From: Tatumella sp. JGM118
GTDB taxonomy: Bacteria > Pseudomonadota > Gammaproteobacteria > Enterobacterales > Enterobacteriaceae
NCBI RefSeq assembly: GCF_018257515.1
Contig: NZ_JAERJR010000018.1
Location: 1-55,978, forward strand
DNA: 55,978 nucleotides
Direction of reading: 5' to 3'
The position numbers and the translations under genes were made by a program. This document shows, piece after piece, positions 36,729 through 45,798 of this stretch (its first letter is position 1; each line of letters begins with the position of its first letter). The notes below the pieces were generated by a model. It was not told where the DNA came from and did no database searches. It worked only from the letters and a program-made list of their open reading frames with translations.

Positions 36729-38366
36729 ATGTGTAGATCAACAGTGAACCTTTCTCTTGCGATGAGTAGTGTCGCAACAACAGAGCAAAAGGTTCAGCAA
36801 GGAAAAGACGTCGATGTACTTTTGATCGGCGCTGGTGTGATGAGTGCCACACTGGGAACTTTCCTGCAGGAGCTGGAACCCGAATGGACGCTGGAAATGG
36901 TAGAGCGTCTTTCCGGGGTGGCTGAGGAGTCATCCAACGGCTGGAATAATGCCGGCACCGGACATTCCGCGCTGGCAGAACTGAATTATACCCCACAGAA
37001 AGCCGACGGCTCTGTTGATATCAGTAAGGCTGTCGCCATCAATGAATCTTTTCAGATTTCACGACAGTTCTGGGCTTCTCAGGTGGAGCTCGGCCGGCTG
37101 AATAATCCTGCTTCTTTTATTAATACCACTCCCCATATGAGCTTTGTCTGGGGCGAGCAGAATGTCCGCTTTCTTCGTCAACGCATTGATGCGCTGAAGA
37201 ACAGCACCTTATTCCGTGGGATGGAGTACTCTGAAGATCCGCAGCAAATTGCCCGCTGGGTGCCGCTGCTGATGGAAGGACGCCAGCCAGGCACACCGAT
37301 TGCCGCTACCCGGACTGAAATCGGTACCGATGTGAATTTCGGCGAAATTACCCGTCAGCTGATCCATGCCCTGCAGCAGAATGACAACTTCACCCTAAGA
37401 ACCCGTCAGGAAGTCCGTGATCTCAAACGACGGAGTGACGGTCGCTGGCAGGTAACACTGCACTGCCTGGCCACCCGGACCTCAAGACAACTGATTGCCG
37501 GACATGTCTTTATCGGTGCCGGTGGTGCTGCACTGCCTTTACTGCAGAAAAGCGGGATCCCGGAAGCCCGTCGTTATGCAGGTTTCCCGGTAGGCGGCTC
37601 TTTCCTCGTGACCGAGAACCCGGAACTGGTCAGGCAGCATCTGGCAAAAGTGTACGGTAAAGCCAGTGTCGGCGCGCCTCCGATGTCAGTGCCTCACGTC
37701 GATACCCGTATGCTGGATGGTAAACAGGTGCTGTTATTTGGCCCGTTCGCAACATTCTCGACCAAATTCCTCAAACAGGGTTCCTTGCTGGATATGTTTG
37801 GCTCTATGACCCCTGCCAATCTCCTGCCAATGATGCAGGTCGGTGGTAAGAACCTTAACCTTATCAAATATCTGGTCGGTCAGGTGCTGCAGAATGATAA
37901 TGACCGCCTGAAGGCTCTGCGGGAATATGTCCCCAACGCTAAAGCTGAAGACTGGCGCCTGGTCGTTGCCGGTCAACGGGTACAGATTATCGAAAATGAT
38001 CCTAAGCAGGGTGGCGTTTTGCGTCTGGGGACTGAGATTGTTACCTCACAGGATGGAACGGTTTCAGCCCTGCTGGGGGCTTCACCCGGCGCCTCCACAG
38101 CCGCCAGCATCATGCTGGACCTGATGAAAAAAGTATTCCCTGCGCAGATGAGCGCGGAAGCATGGCAGCAGAAAATACGTCAGATGATCCCGTCCTATGG
38201 CACTTCTCTGGAAGGCGATATTGCCGCGACAGAAAGCGTACTCTCTTCCACCAGCCGTATTCTGGGGCTTCATTACTCTGCACCTGTCGGCTCCGCGGCA
38301 GACGCACCGGTCATTCCGGCCGCTAATGATGAGGGTCATACCACGGCAGATGTCGTGGGAAAGTGA
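36729..38366 (+). CDS. mqo: Malate:quinone oxidoreductase
   Basis: 545 residues from the ATG at 36729, which has AAGAGGAG ten bases upstream; the longer frame to 36609 is unsupported. FAD-binding Rossmann motif [14 protein letters not shown] near residue 28, then [35 protein letters not shown] and the C-terminal LRLGTEIV and [12 protein letters not shown], all typical of Mqo. It is a peripheral inner-membrane flavoprotein that oxidises malate to oxaloacetate and reduces ubiquinone. With the malic-family enzyme at 4952 it gives the cell a second fate for malate. Confidence 0.95.
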   Translation: MCRSTVNLSLAMSSVATTEQKVQQGKDVDVLLIGAGVMSATLGTFLQELEPEWTLEMVERLSGVAEESSNGWNNAGTGHSALAELNYTPQKADGSVDISKAVAINESFQISRQFWASQVELGRLNNPASFINTTPHMSFVWGEQNVRFLRQRIDALKNSTLFRGMEYSEDPQQIARWVPLLMEGRQPGTPIAATRTEIGTDVNFGEITRQLIHALQQNDNFTLRTRQEVRDLKRRSDGRWQVTLHCLATRTSRQLIAGHVFIGAGGAALPLLQKSGIPEARRYAGFPVGGSFLVTENPELVRQHLAKVYGKASVGAPPMSVPHVDTRMLDGKQVLLFGPFATFSTKFLKQGSLLDMFGSMTPANLLPMMQVGGKNLNLIKYLVGQVLQNDNDRLKALREYVPNAKAEDWRLVVAGQRVQIIENDPKQGGVLRLGTEIVTSQDGTVSALLGASPGASTAASIMLDLMKKVFPAQMSAEAWQQKIRQMIPSYGTSLEGDIAATESVLSSTSRILGLHYSAPVGSAADAPVIPAANDEGHTTADVVGK

Positions 38367-38787
38367 CTGAGTAGTGCTGACTCGCTTTCGTCCGGAAAGC
38401 GAAAGTGAGTCGGTCAGATTTCACCTCCCTGAGCGTTAATGAACGGGGTTATTACCTGCCGGTATTCGGTAATCAGGCTAACCCCGCCATGCTGACTTTC
38501 TCCCGGGGACCGCTGCATAGGGCCTGCTGACCCTGGCTATCATACCTGCGCACCGATGCCGGTTTTTCTTCGGTGCCGGGGTGACGTCTCACGGTTGCCC
38601 GGGAGCCACGTTCTCCGCTTGATGAGCTGCTGCCCCCTTTTCTGACAGCTCCGCTGACTCACTCTTTTGTATCTGCTCCATTCGCTACAGCGATCCGGAT
38701 AACCTCCTCTGATGACGGATAAAACAGAACCTTTCGCGGTGCAAGTGCTGGCACACTATTCTCTCGTTGTTAATTAAGGAAATAGCC
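38367..38787. other. Intergenic region between mqo and the broken PhzF-family gene
   Basis: About 420 bases. A long stem, ACTCGCTTTCG against CGAAAGTGAGT with one G-U pair, lies at about 38381-38411 just after mqo and may end or stabilise its transcript, though no T-run follows. The rest holds no supported gene; a promoter for the next gene is expected near its right end. Confidence 0.4.
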
Positions 38788-39641
38788 ATGAGCCGCCAGG
38801 TTGCATTTAGTCAGGTCGATGTCTTCAGTACCCTCCCGTTTCAGGGAAATCCTCTGGCAGTTGTTTTCGATGCCGGGGGGCTGACCGACCGGCAGATGCT
38901 GAACATTACCCGTTGGATGAATCTCTCCGAAACCACCTTTGTCCTCCCCGCTAAACAGCCCGGGGCGGATTATCATGTCAGAATTTTCACGCCCGGCGGA
39001 GAACTCCCTTTCGCGGACCACCCGACATTAGGGACCGCACATGCACTGCTGGAGCAGGGGATGATTGAGGAGAAACAAGGGAAAGTGATTCAGGAATGCG
39101 CCGCAGGGTTAATCACTGTCCGTCGTCAGAACGACCAGAGTCTGGCATTCCTTGCCCCTGAAACGGTGATCCCCCCTTTACTTCCCCGCTGACCGACATC
39201 CTGACCGGCCCGCTCACCGGGAAGCAATTTCAACCGGCCATCGGAGGTATCGGCAGCCGCTGGTTACTGCTTCCGGTTCCCGATGTCACCGGACTGCGCG
39301 CTCTGACACTGACGACTGCGACGCTGGACGCTCTGGAGCATGACGCTGGCGTAAAAGGGGTCGTGCTGTTTGCCCCCGTCAACGACGGCAGCGGTGATGA
39401 TTATGAAGTCAGGGTAATATTTTCCCATAACAATACCCTGGTCGAAGACCCGGTAACGGGAAGTGCTAACGCCTGCCTGGCCTGGTATTTTGCCGGCTAC
39501 GGTCAGACCCGCGATTACCGGGCCCGTCAGGGACTTTCCATCGGCCGTCACGGCTGCCTCGATATTCGTTTTGAACAGGACGGGATATGGGTCGGCGGCC
39601 ACTCTTCCACACGCATCCGTGGAGAAATTACGCTGCCCTGA
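38788..39641 (+). pseudogene. PhzF/YddE-family isomerase gene with one frameshift
   Basis: The reading frame starts with MSRQVAFSQVDVF and runs through the family motifs FQGNPLAVVFD, MNLSETTFV and RIFTPGGELPFADHPTLGTA, then stops at 39192. The rest of the protein, ending with NTLVEDPVTGSANACLAW and GGHSSTRIRGEITL, continues in the next frame from a run of six C at about 39171-39176. Inserting one base there would rejoin a 284-residue protein, the usual length for PhzF proteins. AAGGA precedes the ATG. This may be a real recent mutation, phase variation at the C-run, or a sequencing error. Substrate unknown. Confidence 0.85.
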
Positions 39642-39745
39642 GACCGATATCCGGCAGAAGGGTCCCGCTGCGGTTCGTCGGAGGCCCGATTGCCCGCTAT
39701 AATTAACCTGTTTTCTCAACTGGCTAGCAAAGGAGCGTCACTTTC

Positions 39746-40786
39746 ATGACGGAAAAAATGCCTTCCGGCAACGAAAAAAAGCTGCAACCGGTGCCGATGA
39801 TCAATACCGGTAACCCCACCGTCGATCGCTCAATTAACCGGGCTTCCAAAAGTATTAACTGGTTCAGTAATATCCCGGCGGTCGCGCACTTTCTTCGGGC
39901 CCTCGATCGATTTAATGATCGCCTGGGGAGTCAGTTCGGTGCCGCGATCACCTACTTCTCTTTTTTATCATTGATCCCCATTCTGATGGTGTCCTTTGCT
40001 GCCGTGGGGTTTGTACTGGCCTCTAACCAGAATCTGCTGACCAGCCTGATTGATAAAATTGTCGGCAGTATCAGTGACCCGGGTCTGGCGGGTACACTGA
40101 AAAGCACCGTACAAACCGCTATCCAGCAACGTACCACGGTCGGTATCACCGGGTTACTGCTGGCGCTGTATTCCGGGATCAGCTGGGTGGGAAATTTGCG
40201 TGAAGCCATCCGTGCACAGTCACGCGATGTCTGGGAGCGAAAATCCCACGACCAGGAGAAAATCTGGTTCCGCTACGTGCGTGATTTTATTTCGCTTACC
40301 GGCCTGATGCTGGCCTTAATTATCTCCCTGTCGTTAAACTCCATCGCCGGTTCGGCGCAGACAGCCATCGTTAATGCATTAGGGCTGGGCCATATTGACT
40401 GGCTGAGGCCGGTGATGACCATTATTGCGCTGGTGATTTCCGTATCTGCCAATTACCTGATTTTCCTTTGGATATTCTGGATCCTCCCGCGCCATCAGCC
40501 GCCTAAAAAAGCCTTGTTCCGCGGAACCCTGCTGGCGGCTATCGGGTTTGAGGTGATTAAATTCATTATGACGATTATGCTGCCGAAAGTGGCATCATCC
40601 CCCTCCGGCGCGGCATTCGGGTCGGTGCTGGGCCTGATGGCATTTTTCTACTTCTTTGCCCGACTGACGCTGTTCTGTGCTGCATGGATAGCGACAGCGC
40701 AGTATGAGGAGCATGAGACGTCGTCAGAAGAGACTGCCTCAGCGGGCGGAATATCACAAAATGTAAGCGGAAATGAATCCAGCTGA
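39746..40786 (+). CDS. yhjD: YhjD inner-membrane protein (YihY/BrkB family)
   Basis: 346 residues with a hydrophilic N-terminus of about 70 residues and about six membrane segments. The family landmarks RFNDRLGSQFGAAITYFSFLSLIPILMVS, YSGISWVGNLREAIRAQSRDVWER and PSGAAFGSVLGLMAFFYFFARL match E. coli YhjD. Function is uncertain; YhjD changes have been linked to suppression of lipopolysaccharide-core (Kdo) defects, which suggests a role in lipid transport. AAAGGAG precedes the ATG. As in E. coli it is followed by yhjE. Confidence 0.92.
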   Translation: MTEKMPSGNEKKLQPVPMINTGNPTVDRSINRASKSINWFSNIPAVAHFLRALDRFNDRLGSQFGAAITYFSFLSLIPILMVSFAAVGFVLASNQNLLTSLIDKIVGSISDPGLAGTLKSTVQTAIQQRTTVGITGLLLALYSGISWVGNLREAIRAQSRDVWERKSHDQEKIWFRYVRDFISLTGLMLALIISLSLNSIAGSAQTAIVNALGLGHIDWLRPVMTIIALVISVSANYLIFLWIFWILPRHQPPKKALFRGTLLAAIGFEVIKFIMTIMLPKVASSPSGAAFGSVLGLMAFFYFFARLTLFCAAWIATAQYEEHETSSEETASAGGISQNVSGNESS

Positions 40787-40811
40787 AAATATTGCCCCGT
40801 GAATATTTTTT

Positions 40812-40865
40812 CTGCAAATCAGCCAGGCAAAGCCATCCGGTGACTTTTTTTAGGCTGATTTGCAG
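40812..40865. repeat. 13-bp perfect inverted repeat between yhjD and yhjE
   Basis: CTGCAAATCAGCC (40812-40824) and its exact reverse complement (40853-40865) enclose 28 bases that include a run of seven T just before the right arm. The T-run inside the loop makes it unlike a standard terminator. It may be an RNA stem that controls the downstream transporter gene, or an old insertion footprint. Confidence 0.6.
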
Positions 40866-41044
40866 TGATATCCTCTGAAAAATCCACCTCTCCCTGCAGT
40901 CATATTCCGGCAACCGGAACACAATACATATTATCCACTTTTATGCCGATAATCCGCGCTGTGACTGGGATGTTCGGGATTGCTGACCTTAAAACTGCTG
41001 CTAATATGGTTCGTCCATCGTTACAAAAATAAGAAACTATTATT

Positions 41045-42379
41045 ATGCAAAACAGCAATACAGAACCCTGTCCTTCACCCGCAGAATCCCCCCCGATGAA
41101 CTCCCGGGGTAAAGTGGTTGTTGCTTCCCTGGTCGGAACCGCCATTGAATTCTTCGATTTTTATATTTATGCCACGGCCGCCGTCATTGTCTTCCCGCAT
41201 ATCTTCTTCCCGCAGGGAGATGCGACCGTCGCCACGCTTCAGTCACTGGCAACCTTTGCGATCGCCTTCGTCGCACGTCCTATCGGCTCTGCTGTTTTTG
41301 GCCATTTTGGTGACCGCATTGGTCGCAAAGCCACGCTGGTCGCCTCTTTGCTGACCATGGGGATTTCGACGGTCGCGATTGGCTTATTACCCGGCTACGC
41401 CACCATTGGCGTGGCTGCGCCGCTGTTACTGGCACTGGCCCGTTTCGGTCAGGGACTCGGACTGGGCGGTGAATGGGGCGGAGCCGCATTGCTGGCGACT
41501 GAAAACGCCCCCGCGAAAAAACGTGCCCTCTATGGCTCATTCCCGCAACTGGGTGCCCCTATTGGCTTTTTCTTTGCCAACGGTACCTTCTTACTCCTTT
41601 CCTGGCTGCTGGATGATCAGCAGTTTATGAGCTGGGGCTGGCGTGTGCCTTTTATTCTGTCGGCAATCCTTGTGATCATCGGGCTGTACGTCAGGGTTTC
41701 ATTACATGAGAGCCCGGTCTTCGCCAAAGTCAAAAAAGAGAAAAAACAGGTAAAAGTTCCTATCGGTACGCTGTTAACTCAATATCCCGGCGCGACATTG
41801 CTCGGCACCTTTATTATGCTCGCCACCTATACCCTGTTTTATATTATGACGGTCTATGCCATGAGTTATGGCACGACACCGGCCCCGGCAGGCTTAGGGT
41901 TCTCCCGTTCCAGCTTCCTGTGGATGCTGATGGTGGCGGTGATTGGTTTCGGGATAACGATTCCGATCGCGGGTGTGCTGGCGGATCGCTTTGGTCGCCG
42001 CAGTACGATGATAGTGATTACCTTACTGATTATCGCATTTGCCTTTATCTTCCCGCATATGCTGGGTTCAGGTTCCCCCTGGCTGGTCATGCTTTTCCTG
42101 CTGACCGGATTAAGCATTATGGGGCTGACATTCGGCCCGATGGGGGCATTATTACCCGAGCTTTTCCCGACCGAAGTACGGTACACCGGAGCGTCGTTCT
42201 CCTATAACCTGTCCTCGATTCTCGGCGCGTCTGTGGCACCTTATATCGCGACCTGGCTGAATACTCACTACGGATTATCCGCCGTCGGGTTCTATCTGGC
42301 CGCCATGGCAACCCTGACGTTACTGGCATTACTGCTGAGTAAAGAGACCCGTCACCAGACACTGTTTGAGGCCTCCTGA
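41045..42379 (+). CDS. yhjE: YhjE-type MFS metabolite:H+ symporter
   Basis: 444 residues with 12 membrane segments of the metabolite:H+ symporter branch (ProP/KgtP/ShiA relatives). The motifs VGTAIEFFDFYIYATAA, GHFGDRIGRKATLV and RFGQGLGLGGEWGGAALLATENAP match E. coli YhjE almost word for word. The substrate is not established. No strong Shine-Dalgarno is seen at this ATG, but the next candidate at residue 18 would remove a conserved-looking start. It follows yhjD with 258 bases between, which contain the 13-bp inverted repeat. Confidence 0.92.
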   Translation: MQNSNTEPCPSPAESPPMNSRGKVVVASLVGTAIEFFDFYIYATAAVIVFPHIFFPQGDATVATLQSLATFAIAFVARPIGSAVFGHFGDRIGRKATLVASLLTMGISTVAIGLLPGYATIGVAAPLLLALARFGQGLGLGGEWGGAALLATENAPAKKRALYGSFPQLGAPIGFFFANGTFLLLSWLLDDQQFMSWGWRVPFILSAILVIIGLYVRVSLHESPVFAKVKKEKKQVKVPIGTLLTQYPGATLLGTFIMLATYTLFYIMTVYAMSYGTTPAPAGLGFSRSSFLWMLMVAVIGFGITIPIAGVLADRFGRRSTMIVITLLIIAFAFIFPHMLGSGSPWLVMLFLLTGLSIMGLTFGPMGALLPELFPTEVRYTGASFSYNLSSILGASVAPYIATWLNTHYGLSAVGFYLAAMATLTLLALLLSKETRHQTLFEAS

Positions 42380-42523
42380 TCGTTATCATGACGTCCCCGG
42401 GTCCCGGGGCGTCACCTTCGACCGCATCCCTCTCTGGCGTTTCCTCCTCTGAATCAGGCTGTTTCCCCGCCGGTAATTTGTTATAACACTGTTTAACAAA
42501 AACGGTTCTGCGGGAGAGTAACG

Positions 42524-43144
42524 ATGTCGATAACAGAAAGTCTTATTGCCTATACGCTGGCTGCCGGCCTGCTGACCCTGACGCCGGGTCTGGATACGGC
42601 CTTAGTTCTGCGGACGGCTACGGTGGAAGGTCGTAAGCAGGCCCTTCAGGCGGCTGCCGGAATTAACCTCGGATGCCTTCTGTGGGGAGTCGCTGTCGCC
42701 TGCGGTCTGGGAGCACTCATTGCCGTCTCTGAACTGGCTTACGATCTGCTGAAATACTGTGGAGCCGCTTATCTTTGCTGGCTGGGGATTGGCATGTTAC
42801 TTCACCCACGCAAAGGAATGGTGACCTCTGAAAGTCCCGGTAACCGGCAGACAAACTGGCTGCTAAAAGGGATGGCGGGGAATATGCTGAATCCGAAAGT
42901 CGGTATCTTTTATGTCTCTTTTTTGCCGCAATTTATCCCGCAGGGCCATTCCTTATTTTTCTGGACACTGGGACTGGTCGGCATCCATATGCTGCTGGGT
43001 ATCACCTGGTTAATGACACTGATTGCGGCGACCCGTCCACTGAGTCGTTTTTTCCATCGTCCGCGGGTGGTGGCTACCATGGACCGGCTCACCGGCATCG
43101 TGCTCCTCTCCTTTGCGGCCAGACTGGCCTTCAGCAAACGCTGA
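42524..43144 (+). CDS. LysE/RhtB-family amino-acid exporter
   Basis: 206 residues with about six membrane segments. The N-terminal LLTLTPGLDTALVLRTA carries the conserved LTPGPD-type loop, and NMLNPKVGIFYVSFLPQF is the second family landmark. Family members export amino acids such as lysine, homoserine, threonine or leucine. GGGAGAG precedes the ATG. It ends in its own terminator just before the ilv locus, but nothing ties it to branched-chain amino acids apart from position. Confidence 0.87.
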   Translation: MSITESLIAYTLAAGLLTLTPGLDTALVLRTATVEGRKQALQAAAGINLGCLLWGVAVACGLGALIAVSELAYDLLKYCGAAYLCWLGIGMLLHPRKGMVTSESPGNRQTNWLLKGMAGNMLNPKVGIFYVSFLPQFIPQGHSLFFWTLGLVGIHMLLGITWLMTLIAATRPLSRFFHRPRVVATMDRLTGIVLLSFAARLAFSKR

Positions 43145-43160
43145 GCACCCGCAAAAAAAT

Positions 43161-43183
43161 AAACCGGCATCGCCGGTTTTTTT
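43161..43183 (+). terminator. Terminator of the LysE-type gene
   Basis: AAACCGGC-ATC-GCCGGTTTTTTT: short strong stem with flanking A and T runs, so it may work on both strands. Confidence 0.85.
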
Positions 43184-43220
43184 GCGCCCGCGGAGGATCC
43201 GGACGCCGTAAAAAATCACC

Positions 43221-43248
43221 ATAAAAAAACCCCGGCGGTGCCGGGGTT
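43221..43248 (-). terminator. ilvC terminator
   Basis: On minus, AACCCCGGC pairs with GCCGGGGTT across a three-base loop and is followed by T residues. It lies 26 bases past the ilvC stop. Confidence 0.9.
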
Positions 43249-43273
43249 CATTTTATACCGCAAGCCGTGCGGA

Positions 43274-44752
43274 TTAACCGGCGACCGCGATACGTTTCAT
43301 ATCGGTCATATAGCCGCGTAACTTACTACCGACTTTCTCGATAGGATGCTGACGAATCGCTTCATTCACATCACGCAGTTGCGCGTTATCAACGGTATTC
43401 CCGCTCAGTGTTTCCTGACCTAAATCACCGGTCTGCAGTTGTGCCATAAAGTCTTTCAGCAACGGTACGGCAGCGAAGGAGAACAGGTAGTTACCGTATT
43501 CTGCCGTATCTGAAATAACGACGTTCATTTCATACAGACGCTTACGTGCAATGGTGTTGGCAATCAGTGGCAGTTCATGCAGAGACTCGTAGTAAGCAGA
43601 CTCCTCAATGATGCCGGCCGCTACCATGGTTTCGAAGGCCAGTTCAACACCGGCTTTGACCATAGCGATCATCACAACACCCTGGTCGTAGTAATCCTGT
43701 TCGCCAATCTTGCCTTCAAACTGTGGTGCGGTTTCGAAAGCCGTTTTTCCGGTCTCTTCACGCCAGGTCAGCAGATCTTTATCATCGTTTGCCCAGTCAG
43801 CCATCATACCGGCAGAGAAATCTCCGGAGATAATGTCATCCATATGTTTGCAGAACAGAGGTGCCATGATCTCTTTCAGCTGCTCAGACAGGGCATAGGC
43901 ACGCAGTTTCGCCGGGTTGGACAGACGGTCCATCATCAGTGTGATACCGCCAAACTTCAGCGATTCGGTGATGGTTTCCCAGCCGAACTGGATCAGTTTT
44001 TCTGCATAAGCAGGATCGGTACCTTCAGCCACCAGCTTATCAAAGCACAGTAATGAACCCGCCTGTAACATACCGCACAGGATAGTCTGCTCACCCATCA
44101 GGTCTGATTTAACTTCTGCAACAAAAGAAGATTCCAGAACACCGGCACGGTGACCCCCGGTCGCGGCTGCCCAGGCTTTAGCGATAGCCAGGCCTTCACC
44201 TTTCGGATCGTTTTCCGGGTGAACCGCGATAAGCGTCGGTACGCCGAAACCACGTTTGTATTCTTCACGAACCTCAGTCCCCGGACATTTCGGCGCGACC
44301 ATCACGACGGTGATGTCTTTACGGATAGTCTCACCGACTTCAACGATGTTGAAACCATGGGAGTAGCCCAGAGTCGCGCCATCTTTCATCAGAGGCTGAA
44401 CCGCCTGTACGACGGCAGAGTGCTGTTTGTCCGGCGTCAGGTTGATCACCAGATCAGCCTGAGGGATCAGCTCTTCGTAAGTCCCGACCTTAAAACCGTT
44501 GTCGGTCGCTTTACGCCATGAAGCGCGTTTCTCTGCAATCGCTTCTGCACGCAGTGCATAAGCAACGTCCAGACCGGAATCACGCATATTCAGGCCCTGG
44601 TTAAGACCCTGAGCACCACAACCAACAATCACGACTTTTTTGCCTTTCAGGACGCTTGCCCCGTCGGTAAATTCTTCACGCGACATGAAACGACATTTAC
44701 CTAATTGCGCTAACTGATTGCGCAGGTTCAGTGTGTTGAAATAGTTAGCCAT
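43274..44752 (-). CDS. ilvC: Ketol-acid reductoisomerase
   Basis: 492 residues, the long class II form usual in enterobacteria. The N-terminal dinucleotide fold has [16 protein letters not shown]. The duplicated C-terminal helical domain carries [12 protein letters not shown] with the metal-binding Asp and Glu. It isomerises and reduces acetolactate and acetohydroxybutyrate with NADPH and magnesium, the second step of valine/isoleucine synthesis. It is divergent from ilvY, and IlvY with its acetolactate-type inducer should activate it from the shared 164-base region. Confidence 0.97.
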   Translation of the reverse strand: MANYFNTLNLRNQLAQLGKCRFMSREEFTDGASVLKGKKVVIVGCGAQGLNQGLNMRDSGLDVAYALRAEAIAEKRASWRKATDNGFKVGTYEELIPQADLVINLTPDKQHSAVVQAVQPLMKDGATLGYSHGFNIVEVGETIRKDITVVMVAPKCPGTEVREEYKRGFGVPTLIAVHPENDPKGEGLAIAKAWAAATGGHRAGVLESSFVAEVKSDLMGEQTILCGMLQAGSLLCFDKLVAEGTDPAYAEKLIQFGWETITESLKFGGITLMMDRLSNPAKLRAYALSEQLKEIMAPLFCKHMDDIISGDFSAGMMADWANDDKDLLTWREETGKTAFETAPQFEGKIGEQDYYDQGVVMIAMVKAGVELAFETMVAAGIIEESAYYESLHELPLIANTIARKRLYEMNVVISDTAEYGNYLFSFAAVPLLKDFMAQLQTGDLGQETLSGNTVDNAQLRDVNEAIRQHPIEKVGSKLRGYMTDMKRIAVAG

Positions 44753-44879
44753 GGATGCTCCATTGATTCGTTGTGTTTGTATTTATCAGTGTTTCAGTCG
44801 CAGTCTTTGCTGCCCTGAGAATGACTTCATCATATGTCATGAATTCCATTGCTTAAATTGATATATTAACAACATCACG

Positions 44880-44896
44880 TTGCAATATTTGCAATG
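44880..44896. promoter_or_regulatory. Candidate IlvY operator
   Basis: TTGCAATATTTGCAAT in the ilvC-ilvY spacer repeats the TTGCAA word with the spacing typical of LysR-type sites, close to the ilvY start. It resembles the E. coli IlvY operators, which hold TTGCAA half-sites. A second site toward ilvC is expected but was not clear. Confidence 0.6.
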
Positions 44897-44916
44897 ACCT
44901 TTCAGATGAGGCGGCT

Positions 44917-45798
44917 ATGGACTTACGTGACCTGAAACTCTTTCTTCATCTGGCCGAAAGTTGTCATTTCGGTCAGACTGCCAGGGCGATGCATGTCAGC
45001 CCGTCGACGCTGTCGCGCCAGATCCAGCGGCTGGAGGAAGAGACCGGACATCCCCTTTTTATCCGTGATAATCGTTCTGTCACACTGACCGATGCGGGGG
45101 AAAACTTTACCCAATTTGCCCGGCAAACCCTGCTGCACTATCAGCAATTGCGACACACGATGGACCTGAACAGTCCGTCACTGAGCGGCGAACTGCATCT
45201 GTTCTGCTCTGTCACGGCGGCCTATAGCCACCTGCCTCCGGTACTCGACCGGTTTCGCGCCGAACACCCGCAGGTGGAAATTAAGCTCTCGACCGGAGAC
45301 CCATCGGATGCCGTACAGAAGGTCAGTTCAGGTGAAGCGGATATTTCCATTGCCGGGAAGCCGGAGTCGCTGCCTTCCGGTGTGGCCTTCACCCCGGTGG
45401 ATTTTCTGCCGCTGGCATTGATAGCGCCGGCACTCCCCTGTCCGGTCAGGGTTCAAATCAGCGAGGAGGATCCGGACTGGAGCCAGGTGCCGTTTATTTT
45501 TCCTGAACAGGGTCCGGTCAGACGCAGTATCGACCAGTGGCTGAAGCGTCGTAAAATTACGGCGCCGGTGATCTATGCGACCGTATCAGGGCATGAAGCG
45601 ATGGTTTCGATGGTGGCTTTAGGCTGCGGAATTGCGCTGCTGCCGGATGTGGTGCTGGAAAACAGTCCCGAACCGGTCCGGAACAGGGTAATGAAAATCG
45701 CCCGGACAGACCTGGGGGCACCGCTGGAACTGGGCGTCTGTGTGCAGAAGAAGCGGCTCGCCGAGCCGCTGATTAATGCCTTCTGGAGTCTGTTATAG
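44917..45798 (+). CDS. ilvY: IlvY, LysR-type activator of ilvC
   Basis: 293 residues. The helix-turn-helix at about 3-60 includes FLHLAESCHFGQTARAMHVSPSTLSRQIQRLEEE. The effector domain follows from about 90 (GELHLFCSVTAAYSHLPPVLDRF). It binds acetolactate or acetohydroxybutyrate and switches on ilvC while limiting its own expression. Its 3' end overlaps the convergent ilvA end by six bases, so neither gene has room for a terminator between them. Confidence 0.95.
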   Translation: MDLRDLKLFLHLAESCHFGQTARAMHVSPSTLSRQIQRLEEETGHPLFIRDNRSVTLTDAGENFTQFARQTLLHYQQLRHTMDLNSPSLSGELHLFCSVTAAYSHLPPVLDRFRAEHPQVEIKLSTGDPSDAVQKVSSGEADISIAGKPESLPSGVAFTPVDFLPLALIAPALPCPVRVQISEEDPDWSQVPFIFPEQGPVRRSIDQWLKRRKITAPVIYATVSGHEAMVSMVALGCGIALLPDVVLENSPEPVRNRVMKIARTDLGAPLELGVCVQKKRLAEPLINAFWSLL

